From: Actinomycetes bacterium
GTDB taxonomy: Bacteria; Actinomycetota; Acidimicrobiia; Acidimicrobiales; Acidimicrobiaceae
Assembly: GCA_021841935.1 (NCBI GenBank)
Contig: JAKCDL010000007.1
Location: forward strand, 43,902 to 107,901
DNA: 64,000 nucleotides
Direction: 5' to 3'
The translations under genes and the position numbers were made by a program. Positions 43,326-51,526 of the stretch are shown piece by piece. How positions within the stretch are numbered: the stretch's first letter is position 1; every line of letters starts with the position of its first letter. Under the pieces are notes generated by a model. That model was given only the letters and a program-made list of their open reading frames with translations. It was not told the origin of the DNA and made no database searches.

Positions 43326-44108
43326 ATGCTTACCTCACTATCAAATGGAATAGTCTTTTGCGAGGTCGAAGGAAGTTCGTCGAATGCGATTGTCTTCTTG
43401 CACGGATGGGGTCGAAGTCGAGCTGACTTCAGCGCGATGGCAAAGGAGGCAGCTGGCGCTGGTTTTATCACAGCATCTATAGACCTTCCTGGCTTTGGGG
43501 CTACGCCTCCTCCTGAAGTTGGCGTTGGCACCGATTGGTATCGTGAAGTTGTCGCACGTGCTATCTGTGACTTTGTGGAGAAGAATCGAATTGCAAAGAT
43601 TGCAATCGTCGGTCACTCCTTCGGAGGCCGAATTGCCCTTAAGATCGCAAGTGAACTATCTTCAAATTCTTTAGATTTGGGGGCTCAATGCGTTGGCGTT
43701 ATGATCTCTGGGGTTCCTCTCTTCCGAGATAACGCGGCTAGCAGAGCTCCACTAGCTTTGCGGATGCTCAAGGCCGCAGTAAGACTAAAGGTTGTGCCAA
43801 AGTCTCGCCTCGAGAGGTATCGTAATAACCACGGTTCTGCTGACTATCGCAGGGCTGAAGGCGTTATGAGGGAGACCTTTGTCAAGGTGGTAAACGAGGA
43901 CTACTCTAATCACCTTAGAGGTATTGAGAGAGTCCCTTTAATACTTTTTTGGGGTAAAGATGACGCTTCGGCACCCTTCGATCAAGCGCAGCGAGCCGTG
44001 GAGTTGGCTAAAGGTAGTCGATTGATTGCGGTTTCTGGTGACCACTTCACCTTTTTGGGAGAGGCAAACGACGTTGTCAAGGAGTTGAGTCTTCTCTTTG
44101 AGCTTTAG
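43326..44108 (+). CDS. Alpha/beta-hydrolase
   Basis: 260-residue hydrolase. It starts with the strand-loop AIVFLHGWGRSRADF, has DLPGFGATPPP, the nucleophile elbow GHSFGGRIALKIA (Ser in G-H-S-F-G), the acid region LILFWGKDDASAPF and the catalytic His in SGDHFTFLGE, so the triad is complete. There is no signal peptide. The layout is that of small esterases, lactonases and haloperoxidase-like enzymes; the substrate cannot be deduced. It sits between the small acidic protein and the membrane-anchored MurF homologue, and might belong to the same transcript as either. Confidence 0.9.
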   Translation: MLTSLSNGIVFCEVEGSSSNAIVFLHGWGRSRADFSAMAKEAAGAGFITASIDLPGFGATPPPEVGVGTDWYREVVARAICDFVEKNRIAKIAIVGHSFGGRIALKIASELSSNSLDLGAQCVGVMISGVPLFRDNAASRAPLALRMLKAAVRLKVVPKSRLERYRNNHGSADYRRAEGVMRETFVKVVNEDYSNHLRGIERVPLILFWGKDDASAPFDQAQRAVELAKGSRLIAVSGDHFTFLGEANDVVKELSLLFEL

Positions 44109-44213
44109 TGTCACCGTTGTGGCAGGATTAAATGGGCAATTTGAATGAGCTTCGAAGTCCTGAAGATTTATTGAACCTCTAGATGTAATTTCACTTAGCG
44201 AAAAGGTTGATGT

Positions 44214-45845
44214 ATGAATGTAGCCAATGTAAATACGGCCACCGGATTAGCCTTTACGGTCGTAGCCTTTGTTATATCCTTGCTTGTTTCACTGAAGTGG
44301 TTGAGGGTAGCCCAACGCGAACACTACGTGCAGGGCTACGTCTTTAGGTTTGCTGTTAGGTGGCATACGAGCAGGGATAACGCACTAAATGCAACTCTGA
44401 GCTTCTTTGTCTTCCTCTTTATATTCATCGCACTATCTCGACCAACGCTCAATTCAGGAGTGATCGACTCTTTCGTTGGAACTGCGATACTATCCCTGAT
44501 TTTGCCCATTGGCCTTGGGTTTCGTGGCCGTAGCTCAAAGTTGAATTGGACTCGTAGGCTCAAAGCCCTCTTTGGCGTCGTAGCCGGCATCAATCTCTTA
44601 TATGCGCTCATAGCTTTAGCTCTTGGCCTAGCAGCGCCGATGGGTGTAGCAGAGATGGGGTTGACCTTTCTATTCGTAGAGGTGGCAATATATGTCATGG
44701 GACCGATTGAAGATAAGAAGTTCGCTCCCTTTATCGTTAGTGCGCAAAGGAAGCTCCAAGAGGTAGATCCAACGATCGTCGGTATCACGGGATCATATGG
44801 CAAGACCTCAACTAAGAACTATCTAGCAACCTTGACCGAGGGGTCTCTAAGGGTTTTTGCGACTCCAGCCTCGTTCAATAACCGTGGCGGCCTCACCAGA
44901 GCTATAAATGAGAACCTTCTTCCAGGAACCGACCTCTTCATTGCTGAGATGGGTACCTACGGTAAGGGTGAAATTGCAAGCCTCTGTTCTTGGTGCCCTC
45001 CAAAGATTTCAGCTCTGACTGCACTTGGTCCAGTTCACCTTGAGCGATTCGGTACCGAAGATAAGATCCTTGAGGCCAAGCTTGAGATCACAGTAACGGC
45101 TGAGACCGTTGTTGTCCAAGTCGACGACCTTAGGTTGGCTAAGGCCGCCTCAGAGCTTGAAGAGTCAGGCAAAAAGGTCATAAGGGTATCTGGTAAAGAT
45201 ATTTCAAAAGACGTCGCAGTCTTAGACGACTCTGAAGGAAATCATGTCGTTTACGTGAGGGGCCGTAGGGTTGGAGCCACTCAGGTTCAAGTTGCAAACT
45301 CTAACTTGGCAGTTGCTGTCGCGATAGCTATTGAAGTTGGTGTGAGCGAGGAGGAGATCGGTAGTCGACTATCGCTCATTGCTCCCACAAAGAATCGCTG
45401 TGTCATAGAGACCAACGATAGGGGAGTAACAGTCGTTGACGACACCTACAACTCAAATCCAACTGGTGCCCGATTCGCACTTTCGCTAGGGGTGTCTAAG
45501 CGCCTCGTTGGGGGAAGGTTGATCTATGTAACTCCAGGCATGATTGAACTAGGAGATCGACAATACGAGGAGAACAGGGCGCTTGGAAGCGAAGTAGCTC
45601 AAGTGGCAGACTTTATCGTTGTCGTCGGCAAGACAAATCTTCGTGCCTTGAGAACTGGTGCTCTAGCTACAATTCGCGCAGCGATATCTGCCAAGGCTGG
45701 AGGTGGTGATACCTTGACCGCTACCTCTAAGTGTCGAGTGATTGAAGTAAGAAGTCGCGAAAAGGCGGTTGAATGGGTTAGGGAAAACAGCCGATCTGGT
45801 GACGTGGTCGTCTACGAGAACGATCTTCCTGACCACTTCGCTTAG
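44214..45845 (+). CDS. Mur ligase (MurF-like) with N-terminal membrane domain
   Basis: 543-residue fusion. The first ~170 residues contain about five hydrophobic segments (ATGLAFTVVAFVISLLVSLKW, ATLSFFVFLFIFIALS, FVGTAILSLILPIGLGF, LKALFGVVAGINLLYALIALALGL, GLTFLFVEVAIYVMGP). The rest is a Mur ligase: ATP loop VGITGSYGKTSTKNYLATL, FNNRGGLTRAINENL, FIAEMGTYGKGEIASL, ALGPVHLERFGTED and the VVDDTYNSNPTGARFALS motif typical of MurF, which adds D-Ala-D-Ala to the peptidoglycan precursor. A ddl gene making D-Ala-D-Ala lies next, convergent. The membrane domain is not part of classical MurF, so either this is the cell's membrane-tethered MurF or a related wall-modifying ligase. Confidence 0.85.
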   Translation: MNVANVNTATGLAFTVVAFVISLLVSLKWLRVAQREHYVQGYVFRFAVRWHTSRDNALNATLSFFVFLFIFIALSRPTLNSGVIDSFVGTAILSLILPIGLGFRGRSSKLNWTRRLKALFGVVAGINLLYALIALALGLAAPMGVAEMGLTFLFVEVAIYVMGPIEDKKFAPFIVSAQRKLQEVDPTIVGITGSYGKTSTKNYLATLTEGSLRVFATPASFNNRGGLTRAINENLLPGTDLFIAEMGTYGKGEIASLCSWCPPKISALTALGPVHLERFGTEDKILEAKLEITVTAETVVVQVDDLRLAKAASELEESGKKVIRVSGKDISKDVAVLDDSEGNHVVYVRGRRVGATQVQVANSNLAVAVAIAIEVGVSEEEIGSRLSLIAPTKNRCVIETNDRGVTVVDDTYNSNPTGARFALSLGVSKRLVGGRLIYVTPGMIELGDRQYEENRALGSEVAQVADFIVVVGKTNLRALRTGALATIRAAISAKAGGGDTLTATSKCRVIEVRSREKAVEWVRENSRSGDVVVYENDLPDHFA

Positions 45846-45990
45846 GAACATTAAAGATTTAATTAAATCCCGTAGTCGGAGTTAGTTATCCCTATAAGCC
45901 ACCTTTTATGCGACTATTTAAGGTCAGTGATTGGTTTCTAAAAGAAGCTTCATTGATGCAATTTGGATTGAAGAGAGTTTCAGATTGACA

Positions 45991-46029
45991 TTAGATGCTT
46001 GTACTTGCCTCTGCGGTACAAGCATCTAA
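45991..46029. terminator. Bidirectional hairpin between the MurF-like gene and ddl
   Basis: Perfect 14-bp stem: TTAGATGCTTGTAC (45991-46004) and its exact reverse complement (46016-46029), 11-base loop. It ends four bases before the ddl stop and lies between two convergent genes. No T-run follows on either strand. Confidence 0.65.
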
Positions 46030-46032
46030 AAA

Positions 46033-47142
46033 TTAGGCTAGCTTCGAGGCGATCGACGAGGCTGAATTTAGAGCTGTGCCATCTGCTCCGATTGCAGTAG
46101 GCGTGTAAGTTGGTGACGCCATCGCTTCGCTGATCATGTCCTCTAGAAGTGTTGTGAACGGGATCAAGGGATCTATAAAGAGGTACTTTGAAAGACTTCC
46201 GGGAATGGTGTTAACCTCATTTACGTAGAGCTCGTCGTCGCCATTCGATAGAAAGTCGATACGTGTGACGCCTCTAAGTGGGACCGCCTTCGCTAGAAGT
46301 GTCGCATACCTTCTCATCTCTTCCTCTATGTGACTAGGTACCTTTGCCGGTAGTTCTCGAGGTGCTTCTACCATTCCGCTTCCGCCTACGTACTTATCTC
46401 TGTAGGAGAGAATCTCACCGCGAGACCTATCTCGCAGCGGCTTCTCTATTTGACTAAGTGTCAGTTGGGGGTAGGTTTTGACTGCGATCTGGAGGTCGAA
46501 GAGGTCTTCTCGATAAGGTTCGACGACAGCACCCGCTTTGAAGTGAACGTTACTCTTTAGTCGTGCTCTAGCCGTCTCCACATCTGCCACAACGTCAATT
46601 CCGATTGAAGATCCCCCGTAGCGCGGCTTCATGATGTATGGACCAGGAAAGGAGATGTCTCCATCTTCAATGAATAGTTCTCGACTTAGGGCTCTGATTC
46701 CAAGGGCGCGACAGGCACCACCAAAGGCGTACTTATCCATTCCGAGGGCAGCACCGAGAGCATTTGGTCCGGTGTAACGAAGGTGAGCTAGGTCTAGAAG
46801 CGACTGCATCGATCCATCTTCGCCAGGTCCACCATGGAGGCAATTTACCACTACGTCGATCTCGATCTTGCGAGCTTTTCCCAGGGCTTTGGGTTGGCTA
46901 TAGAAGCCTCCATCGCTCCCGACCACGAGATTTACCGCCGTTGAGTCTTTGGGCGCGCCACCGGCGTAGCTCGGTGCCTCGAGGTTGGAAGGCGCAATGA
47001 AGAAGTCGCCATTCTTTGCCACGAAAATAGGAATTACCTTGTGCTTTCGGGGGTCGACTCCACGTTCGGCCTGAAGTCCCGTAAGGATCGAAATATCGTG
47101 TTCGGGAGATACTCCGCCAAAGATGATTCCTACATTAGCCAT
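46033..47142 (-). CDS. ddl: D-alanine--D-alanine ligase
   Basis: ATP-grasp ligase of 369 residues making D-Ala-D-Ala for peptidoglycan. The N-terminal NVGIIFGGVSPEHDISILTG is the family signature (GG-x-S-x-EH-x-[IV]S), followed by HGGPGEDGSMQSLLDLAHLRYTG, the ATP-site MKPRYGGSSIGIDVV and the metal-binding end TRIDFLSNGDDELYVNEVNTIPGS. GAGGT about nine bases ahead of ATG 47142 supports the start. Convergent with the MurF-like gene, whose product would use its dipeptide, so the pair covers two consecutive wall-precursor steps. The C-terminal ~20 residues (ADGTALNSASSIASKLA) extend past the usual core. Confidence 0.95.
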   Translation of the reverse strand: MANVGIIFGGVSPEHDISILTGLQAERGVDPRKHKVIPIFVAKNGDFFIAPSNLEAPSYAGGAPKDSTAVNLVVGSDGGFYSQPKALGKARKIEIDVVVNCLHGGPGEDGSMQSLLDLAHLRYTGPNALGAALGMDKYAFGGACRALGIRALSRELFIEDGDISFPGPYIMKPRYGGSSIGIDVVADVETARARLKSNVHFKAGAVVEPYREDLFDLQIAVKTYPQLTLSQIEKPLRDRSRGEILSYRDKYVGGSGMVEAPRELPAKVPSHIEEEMRRYATLLAKAVPLRGVTRIDFLSNGDDELYVNEVNTIPGSLSKYLFIDPLIPFTTLLEDMISEAMASPTYTPTAIGADGTALNSASSIASKLA

Positions 47143-47375
47143 TGAGTAATACCTCTAATTCGTCAAAACCACTACGCTTGGCTTGCTTGAAGCATGTAAA
47201 AGCATAATTTGGCAAAGGGGGTGTGAAGTCAGTGTGGCACTCTAATGCTTTTGGGGAGATCGAAGCGGCAGAAGGAAGGTGCTACTAGCTTCAATGTTGT
47301 CACTATCCTATTCGAGGAGCGAGAGGTGATAGTGTCTCAACTTAGAGTCACCAAAACTCTGGAGGTTTGAATAAG

Positions 47376-48035
47376 TTGGTCGATTCACCAGCTCCCGAAA
47401 AGAATGATAGAGGCAGCTTGAAGCTCGCTGATAACGGAGAGCAGATTCTCTTTGAGTGTAGACCTAATGCCGTAGTACTTGCGGGTCACCTCTTTGTCAG
47501 CCTTTTGATCGTCGCAGCCTGTCTGCTCGCATTCATCTTTGTTCCTAGCCTGCCACTTATAATTGGGTTGATCTTGGTGGCTATGATTTTGGCTGCAATT
47601 CTCTACTATCTCTTTCGATACCTCGACTGGCGTATGTACGCCTTCCAGGTCACTCCGAAACGCATGATACTAAAGCAAGGGTTATTTGCCAAGAAGTCAG
47701 CTGAAGTGCCGCTCGAGCGTCTCGGTGAGATTGAAGTAAACGTATCGTTCATTGAGCGACTTCTAAAGGTAGGTAGTGTTCGAATCTCTTCCATGGGTGA
47801 CGACTCGGTGATACTCCTTCGCTTCCAAGATGAGCCAGTTAAGATCAGGAATATGATCAACTTCACCGCCGAACAGCGTAAAAACCCTGGAGACGGTAGG
47901 GCTAAGAGTGGAGTTGCTCCCTATTCCCCTGTAGATGAGATAACAAAACTATTCGATGCCTTTGAGAGAGGAGCCCTCTCGTATCAGGAGTATCAGAGTA
48001 TCAAGGCTGCGTTGATTCGAAGAATCATCGAGTAG
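47376..48035 (+). CDS. PH-domain membrane protein with SHOCT tail
   Basis: 219 residues. Two membrane helices (VVLAGHLFVSLLIVAACLLAFIFV and LPLIIGLILVAMILAAILYYLF) precede a bacterial PH-like domain (YAFQVTPKRMILKQGLFAKKSAEVPLERLGEIEVNVSFIERLLKVGSVRISS), the YdbS/bPH2 pattern. The last ~30 residues are a SHOCT helix pair (EITKLFDAFERGALSYQEYQSIKAALI), a short oligomerisation or interaction module. Start: GGAGG at 47361-47365 is ten bases before TTG 47376, whereas TTG 47367 is too close. Divergent from ddl with 233 bases between. Function is unknown; membrane-surface scaffolding is the usual guess. Confidence 0.85.
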   Translation: MVDSPAPEKNDRGSLKLADNGEQILFECRPNAVVLAGHLFVSLLIVAACLLAFIFVPSLPLIIGLILVAMILAAILYYLFRYLDWRMYAFQVTPKRMILKQGLFAKKSAEVPLERLGEIEVNVSFIERLLKVGSVRISSMGDDSVILLRFQDEPVKIRNMINFTAEQRKNPGDGRAKSGVAPYSPVDEITKLFDAFERGALSYQEYQSIKAALIRRIIE

Positions 48036-48061
48036 TTAAATACTTTTCCGATAGCTTGACC

Positions 48062-48084
48062 GATTTAGGTCACGATCTAGGTCA
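48062..48084 (+). repeat. Pair of 11-bp direct repeats
   Basis: GATTTAGGTCA (48062-48072) and GATCTAGGTCA (48074-48084) lie one base apart, between convergent genes. Could be a transcription-factor site on one helical face (12-base period) or chance. Confidence 0.35.
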
Positions 48085-48108
48085 TTTGGCGAATGAAGAG
48101 ACGCAGCA

Positions 48109-48942
48109 CTACTTATCGAAGGCTATCATCTCGACTTCCATCGGGGTGAGCTCGTTTTCCTCTAGGTATCTTCTCAACTCTTCGCGTCGGCCAACTTCGA
48201 TACAGGCTCGATTTTGATACTCATCCAACCGCTCTTCAAAGTCAATGTCGTGGTTGGCAGAGGTTCGAACCCAGCTTTCGATTCGCGGCGAGTATCCAAG
48301 TGCCAAGATAAGTTCTGCGACGTCCGTTGAGGTCGGAGTGGTTGGGCGAACTATCCCATGGAAGTGTTGAAATAGTGCATTTACATTCGAGAGAGGGTGG
48401 TTTTTGGTGACCTCAATTACGACGCTCTCTTTTGCGGCGTCGATTAGGGCCTTGACGAAGGGAACTATTTCGGGAACGTTGTAGAGGACGTTTGCATTCA
48501 GAACGATATCGGCACTAACTTTACTTGACGTTGGCCAACTGCTCTCGATAGTGGTAATCCTATCTAGAACTCCAAGTGAATTAGCGTTATCTGCTAGGGC
48601 ATCTAGCATTGCGCGGCTCTGATCGATCGCTACCACCGACCTTACTCGACTTGCAACTAAGAGCGATATGCCACCTGCACCTGATCCAACGTCGAGCAAG
48701 GAGGGAGGTGCGTCATCGAAGTTGCTTATGAGCCTCTCTAGCTCTCGTACAGTTCCACTTTCCCGCCTTGATTGATCAGGGTGGAACTTCTTGGGATTCA
48801 ATGAAAAGGGGTTTTGCGGAGCTTTAGCAACGATCTCTTCAGGTATTCTCCAAAGCTCTAGTGCACTCTTCCATCTAATTGCGATCTCTTTTACTTTATC
48901 TTCGCTCTTCAATGTGGGGCCTTCATAATTTTTATCTTTCAA
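48109..48942 (-). CDS. Class I SAM-dependent methyltransferase
   Basis: 277-residue Rossmann-fold methyltransferase. Motif I is LLDVGSGAGGISLLVASR, the acidic residue at the end of strand two is in VVAIDQSRAML, and the post-III region shows VIEVTKNHPLSNVNALFQHFHG. About 70 residues precede motif I, including WKSALELWRIPEEIVAKAPQNPFSLNPKKF, similar to small-molecule methyltransferases. The substrate is unknown. TTG 48942 is the start; ribosome-binding sequence is weak. It is convergent with the PH-SHOCT gene and has no obvious partner. Confidence 0.87.
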   Translation of the reverse strand: MKDKNYEGPTLKSEDKVKEIAIRWKSALELWRIPEEIVAKAPQNPFSLNPKKFHPDQSRRESGTVRELERLISNFDDAPPSLLDVGSGAGGISLLVASRVRSVVAIDQSRAMLDALADNANSLGVLDRITTIESSWPTSSKVSADIVLNANVLYNVPEIVPFVKALIDAAKESVVIEVTKNHPLSNVNALFQHFHGIVRPTTPTSTDVAELILALGYSPRIESWVRTSANHDIDFEERLDEYQNRACIEVGRREELRRYLEENELTPMEVEMIAFDK

Positions 48943-49097
48943 CGTTCAAAACTCAAGTAACTACTCGGAGACCAAAGTGTAGTACCTACTTTGAATTGAT
49001 TCGAGTTGACGGATAAAGTACCTTATCGCACGATTAATCGGCTCTTTAGTTGTAGATTCAAAGATCGTAAGTTGAGCTGAGATTCGGAGAAGTTGAT

Positions 49098-50249
49098 TTG
49101 GCGACGCGTAATGAACTGATTGCCCTTCGAGATTCGTCGGGGCCCCTTTCAAATGTCCTCGTTATCGAGTTTCCTGCAATCGGGCCGGCCCCTTTTGCTG
49201 GGATGTTGTTAGCTGACATGGGTGCCACGGTAATCCGTGTCGATCGAAGGCAGAGTGGCAACTCAAAGGACGAGGCCGTTCTCGCTAAGGTCTTCAAGAG
49301 CGACGTAATGGGTCGTTCAAAGGTCTCGATCGACCTTGACTTTAAAGATAATGAAGACTTCGATACTGCACTTTCTTTGATCCGTGAAGCAGACGTCCTT
49401 CTTGAAGGTTTTCGCCCAGGCGTTATGGAACGCCTTGGCTTTACTAGAGCTCGGCTAGAGGGTGAAAACCCTCACCTAACATATGGCCGAATGACTGGCT
49501 GGGGACAGAGCGGTCCTATCTCGAATCTTGCCGGTCATGATATGAACTACATATCTCTGTCAGGGGTTCTTTCAATGATTGGCGATAAGGATGCCCCTCC
49601 GTCGATCCCACTGAATTTAGTTGGGGACTTTGGAGGTGGCGGTATGGCGATGGCCTTCGCAATCGCTTCGACTCTCGTTGGGCCACGCGAGGAGAGGAGA
49701 TTTTCAGAAGTCGACGTAGCAATGGTCGATGGCGCCATGAATTTGGCTGCGATGATCTTTGGAATGAGGTCCAACGGTTCCTGGGTGGATGAGCGCTCTT
49801 CTAATCTCCTCGACGGCGGCACGCCCTTTTATTCAATCTACCGATGTAGCGACGGGGGATACTTTGGAGTTGCCTCCCTTGAACCTCAATTTTACCAAAA
49901 CTTGGTTGACTCTCTCGGTGTTGGCGACGAGGATTGCTTTTCAAATCAATTCGACAAGGCACAGTGGCCCAAGATGCGGCGTCGACTAGAGGAGATATTT
50001 GCCTCTAACACCCGTGACTACTTCGAAGGGCTACTGTCACATATCGATACTTGTGCATTTCCAGTTCTTTCACCGAATGAGGCGATCAATCACCCTCACA
50101 ACTTGAAGCGAGAGTCTTTCACTGACGTCGAAGGGGTAATTCAGCCATCTCCCTTTGCGATCGTAAATGGAGAGAGGACATCAAGGGTATCTCCACCTCC
50201 ATTTCCTGGTCGAGATAGAAGATCGATCTTGGAGATCCTCGGGAGATAG
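49098..50249 (+). CDS. Alpha-methylacyl-CoA racemase (CaiB/BaiF family)
   Basis: 383-residue family III CoA-transferase fold protein. The pattern of alpha-methylacyl-CoA racemase is complete: GADMG-like ADMGATVIRVDR, LLEGFRPGVMERLG, YGRMTGWGQSGP, the catalytic His in GHDMNYISLSGVL, the catalytic Asp in VGDFGGGGM, and FYSIYRCSDGGYFGVASLEPQFY with the Glu. This separates it from true CoA-transferases, which use an Asp nucleophile elsewhere. It would invert the 2-methyl centre of branched acyl-CoA, e.g. from isoprenoid or sterol breakdown. TTG 49098 has GGAGA seven bases upstream. A Rieske oxygenase and an NCS1 permease follow on the same strand. Confidence 0.9.
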   Translation: MATRNELIALRDSSGPLSNVLVIEFPAIGPAPFAGMLLADMGATVIRVDRRQSGNSKDEAVLAKVFKSDVMGRSKVSIDLDFKDNEDFDTALSLIREADVLLEGFRPGVMERLGFTRARLEGENPHLTYGRMTGWGQSGPISNLAGHDMNYISLSGVLSMIGDKDAPPSIPLNLVGDFGGGGMAMAFAIASTLVGPREERRFSEVDVAMVDGAMNLAAMIFGMRSNGSWVDERSSNLLDGGTPFYSIYRCSDGGYFGVASLEPQFYQNLVDSLGVGDEDCFSNQFDKAQWPKMRRRLEEIFASNTRDYFEGLLSHIDTCAFPVLSPNEAINHPHNLKRESFTDVEGVIQPSPFAIVNGERTSRVSPPPFPGRDRRSILEILGR

Positions 50250-50394
50250 TTCAAGGGTTTTAACAGCTAAATCTAAGGTCTGTAACAGATTTGTAACATC
50301 GGCGCTATGGTAAGACAAGCGCCTCGACTAACCTTGTTTCGAAGCTAGTTTTAGTAGGCATCTTCGCTATTCGAACAGATTTTTTGAGGTGATC

Positions 50395-51426
50395 GTGGCT
50401 CCTAAAGAGCAAAACCTTCTTGACAATCGCGATGAGCGTTTGTCGTCTTTCTACCACGTCGTAGCTAGATCGACCGACATCGATGACTCTCCCACGACGA
50501 TATCGATCCTTGGAAGAGACTTCGTATTTTTTCGTAGGCAAGACAAGGTAGTGGCCTTCGAAGATAGGTGCCCTCATCGCGGGGCGCCCCTTTCGATCGG
50601 CGACTTTTGTGAAGACTATATCGAGTGTGGGTACCACGGTTGGAAGTTTGGTTACGAGGGCGCAGCTATAGAGATTCCAGCTTTGGGCGGCGAGGGCACC
50701 ATTCCTAAGGCGGCTAGGTTATCCTCCCCGTATTCAGTAGTCGAGAAGTACGGCCTCGTATTTGTGGCCTTGGAGGAGCCCAAGGCTCAAATTATTGAAA
50801 TCGAAGAGTTCGATGACCCAAACTTCGACGTTGGATATCTAGAGACCTTTGAGGCGCGTCAGCACTGTGCATTCTTGGCGGATAATTTTTTAGACGTCGC
50901 TCACTTTCCATTTGTCCATAAGGCCACCTTTGGTGATGGCGAAGAAAAAGTGGTGGGAGACTTTGAAATCGTTGAAGATGGCACCTCGTTTACTGCCACC
51001 TATGAGCACTCTTTTTCAAATCGAGAAGATCCGCTAGTCCATACCGGCGAGCATGAGTTAGTTCAGCGACGACGTCTTACCTATCGATATGTTCCGCCAT
51101 TTCAATTGACCCTTCGAATCGACTTTCTTGCTACTGGCGGGGTAAATACCATTAGCTTTTTTATAGCCCCCACGGCTGAACGATCGTCGCGCCTCTATTC
51201 GTTTCTGGTACGAAATGATCTTGGAGGCTCGAAGCTCGCCATGGGCGAGGCGGTCGCCTATGAAGAGAAGATCATCGTTGAAGATCTTGCCATTCAAGAG
51301 GCCTACAATGCGAAGGGTTTTCCCTTAAGCGCATCTGGATTTGTAAATACCCGCGCCGATAGGGTTACATCAACATTTCGTAGGAAGCTACGAGAAGCTC
51401 TAGGAGAGGATACCTCCGACGAGTAG
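50395..51426 (+). CDS. Rieske non-heme iron oxygenase, vanillate demethylase-like
   Basis: 343-residue oxygenase subunit. The Rieske [2Fe-2S] ligands are CPHRGAPLS and CGYHGWKF (C-x-H ... C-x2-H, ~residues 58-83). The mononuclear iron site is D-N-F-L-D-V-A-H-F-P-F-V-H (~residues 163-175), the D-x2-H-x4-H pattern of aromatic-ring and O-demethylating oxygenases. Its single-subunit length suggests a vanillate/phenoxybenzoate type alpha subunit. No reductase or ferredoxin is adjacent, so it would borrow one. GTG 50395 is preferred because GAGGTGA just precedes it; GTG 50389 is also open. The substrate is not known. Confidence 0.9.
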   Translation: MAPKEQNLLDNRDERLSSFYHVVARSTDIDDSPTTISILGRDFVFFRRQDKVVAFEDRCPHRGAPLSIGDFCEDYIECGYHGWKFGYEGAAIEIPALGGEGTIPKAARLSSPYSVVEKYGLVFVALEEPKAQIIEIEEFDDPNFDVGYLETFEARQHCAFLADNFLDVAHFPFVHKATFGDGEEKVVGDFEIVEDGTSFTATYEHSFSNREDPLVHTGEHELVQRRRLTYRYVPPFQLTLRIDFLATGGVNTISFFIAPTAERSSRLYSFLVRNDLGGSKLAMGEAVAYEEKIIVEDLAIQEAYNAKGFPLSASGFVNTRADRVTSTFRRKLREALGEDTSDE

Positions 51427-51526
51427 GGGCTTGATTGTCCCGATAACAACAAAGGGGTTTTGTGCCCCGCCTATGTAAGCCGCGCATCGTTGTATGCGTT
51501 CGTTAATGAAAGAGGAGAGACAGAGC

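Noticed and set aside
48246..48290. GGTTCGAACCC as a possible tRNA T-arm
   Set aside because: It is inside the methyltransferase coding sequence and no cloverleaf can be drawn around it.
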